Part shown: positions 62,361 to 64,000 of the stretch, in pieces | Numbering within the stretch: position 1 is the first letter of the stretch | Layout of the letters: each line of letters starts with the position of its first letter | Assembly: GCF_014898055.3 (NCBI RefSeq) | Contig: NW_026555331.1 | Coordinates: forward strand, 111,101,194 to 111,165,193 | Direction of reading: 5' to 3' | Source of the DNA: Talpa occidentalis | Taxonomy: Eukaryota; Chordata; Mammalia; Eulipotyphla; Talpidae | Length of the DNA stretch: 64,000 bases | Translations under genes and position numbers: made by a program | Notes under the pieces: generated by a model | The model's database searches: none | The model's input: only the letters and a program-made list of their open reading frames with translations | Told to the model about the DNA's origin: nothing

Positions 62361-63648
62361 CATGATTTTGTGCAGTCTTCAGGGTCTTATGTGCTTTTGC
62401 CTTTTTTCGAGGGCCTCTTAAAAGCAGCTGCACAGTCTTGGGTCATCTTGCTCTTCTCACCCATCTCCTTTGCTGATTTCATCTACTCAACAATTTTATC
62501 TCATGCTTATGACACAAATCTAGCACCTCCCATTCTATCTCAATCACCTTTTCTCTCTAGATACACTAGCTTTGTGCAAGACATTAATTCCATTTGGATC
62601 TACCCCCAGCACTTCACTCCCAAATCTTGGTTTGCTTTTTCTTCTCTATTTTCTATCTCAAAAGTTCAAATTTTGAGGAATAAGGAAATTATCCTCAACT
62701 TCTTATTTTCCAACTCATGCTTAATTATACCCAATTTGTTGATTTGCCATTCCAAATATCTCTTACCCTATTCCTGCATTTGGCTATTACCTTGACTTAG
62801 GCTCTTATCTTTTGTGCTTGGCAGCTGCTGATTAAACCAGCCTCTTCTCCAATAATCTTGGACTTTTCAACTCAAATTCAACCCAAATAATTCTCTCTGT
62901 AAAGCCTAAATCTTGTTGGCTTGAAATAGGACTTTGTAAGCCTTCGGACAAAGGCAAACACCATTACAGTTACATAAGGCCCTTTCCAACAAACCTGGGT
63001 CACCTCTGCAGCTGCATTTTTTGCCCTTGAGGTACTCATACTTTGACCACTGACTGGAAACTTCCTGTGCCTGGACTGTCCCACCACCACCATCTATCCT
63101 GATTTCTTCTGGCCAATTCTCTGTGCTCCTTCAGGATGTAGTACAGGTATATTAAATTAAATGTGGCAAAATTCATGAATGTATGGCTAAAGCGACAGAA
63201 GTAAAGCAAATACCTACCTGCGATAAATACAATCACAGGGAATTACCCATTCTTAGACTTAATTTCCTCAGCTTCTATGAGAGTTCATAGCATGCAGTAC
63301 ATGCTCAATAAAGGCAGTTTGAATAGATGAGTGATAAGAGGGGAGAAGAGCATAACTAGAATAAATAGGGTCTTGATTTTATATGAAAGTTTATTTTAGA
63401 GCAGCTTAAAATTTTAACAGGGTATTGCCAGGAAAAGGAGAGGTTCCAGGTTCTCTATTCCACCCTAAGGAAGGGTGGAGTAGGGCAGGGAGGAGAAGCT
63501 AGAAAAGACTAGGGAAAAGTAAGAAGTGGAGACAATGCACACATTGTCAGCCTGTTTACCCCCTGCTTCCAGGAAAATCCTTTCCTCTATCTTAGAACCA
63601 GTGGTAGAGCTTCATGCCAGTCACATAAACAATATAAACATCTTTTTT

Positions 63649-63925
63649 TAAACATTACTTTTTTTTTAAAGATTTATTTATTTATACAAGAACTGGGGTA
63701 CAGGCCAGAGGCGAGGGAGGGTGAGAGGATTCACCAGCGACAGAGCGGGGAGCAGAACAGGCAGATAACAGAAATACACTACTGAGGGGAGCAGCGGGCG
63801 AGACAGGAGAGGTCTGCTGCACCATGTGGGTTTCTCTCTGGCCAGCTGGGATCAAAACCACACTGCAGAGGCTGAGGACAGCTTCATAACGTGGTGTTCA
63901 TCTTGCTGTGCCACTAGGGAGGCCC
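63649..63925 (-). mobile_element. tRNA-derived T+ SINE, intermediate subfamily (copy 8)
   Basis: The plus strand shows the tail AAAGATTTATTTATTTATAC, the body GATTCACCAGCGACAGAGCG and the reversed head CCACTAGGGAGGCCC. The target duplication is imperfect: AATATAAACATCTTTTTT (from 63631) and AATGTAAACATTTTTTC (from 63926). The sequence shares features of both the older and younger groups (GAGACAGGAGAGGTCTGCTG). Confidence 0.9.
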
Positions 63926-64000
63926 AATGTAAACATTTTTTCAAAGTAAATTCACCAAGCCCCCATGGTTAAAATGATTTCCCTAAATCAATATCCAGAT

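Larger units (their letters stand above)
12477..64000 (-). other. ELMO1: ELMO1 intron (partial, upstream side, at least 51.5 kb)
   Basis: This is sequence preceding the acceptor of the exon at 12313-12476. No additional ELMO1 exon was recognised, and the open frames here are short, repeat-derived or unconserved-looking. Individually listed repeats occupy parts of it. The long stretches between them (for example 18650-20980, 21760-24260, 27060-29250, 42240-43500, 44000-45850, 48480-50790 and 60300-61490) are ordinary AT-rich intron with no gene I can support. A very small or poorly remembered exon could have been missed. Confidence 0.75.

Overview
This is a stretch of a placental mammal nuclear genome, almost entirely intronic. 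It has no bacterial or viral gene organisation: no open frame is long enough and conserved enough to be a stand-alone gene, and the sequence is full of decayed mammalian repeats (MIR, L2, MaLR, old L1). The only protein-coding sequence I can support is two short internal exons on the minus strand, at 4835-4947 and 12313-12476. They have correct splice sites and matching phase, and together read through a segment I recognise as ELMO1 (engulfment and cell motility 1, the DOCK-binding Rac regulator). They cover the junction between the linker after the ELMO domain and the start of the PH domain. The window is therefore a piece of the 3' half of ELMO1, read right to left.

Layout: 1-4834 is part of the intron downstream of the first-listed exon. 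4948-12312 is a complete intron of 7,365 bp. 12477-64000 is at least 51.5 kb of the next upstream intron; I found no further exon in it.

The introns carry several layers of repeats. The oldest are MIR and L2 fragments throughout. Next are MaLR LTRs (36115-36463 with a perfect 5-bp target duplication; 50804-51235), hAT-like fragments and an old L1 (32170-32990). Younger insertions include a truncated L1 (about 20995-21759), a 110-bp L1 stub (41705-41814), one ERV1-type solo LTR (47993-48467) and three related LTRs between 53.0 and 58.3 kb. The youngest-looking are copies of a lineage-specific tRNA-derived SINE of about 270-310 bp with A/B boxes, an AATAAA tail and a TCTTT Pol III terminator. 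I see eight SINE copies in at least two age classes. I recognise no Alu, B1/B2, VES, CAN, ERE or Bov elements, so the host is probably not a primate, rodent, vesper bat, carnivore, horse or ruminant. I cannot name the species.

I found no undescribed gene system. The observations most worth checking are two hairpin-forming inverted repeats (58396-58459 and 40031-40086), a unique-looking block that may be a conserved regulatory element (61495-61612), a roughly 500-bp alternating purine-pyrimidine tract (61857-62360), and the LTR cluster with a SINE nested inside one LTR.
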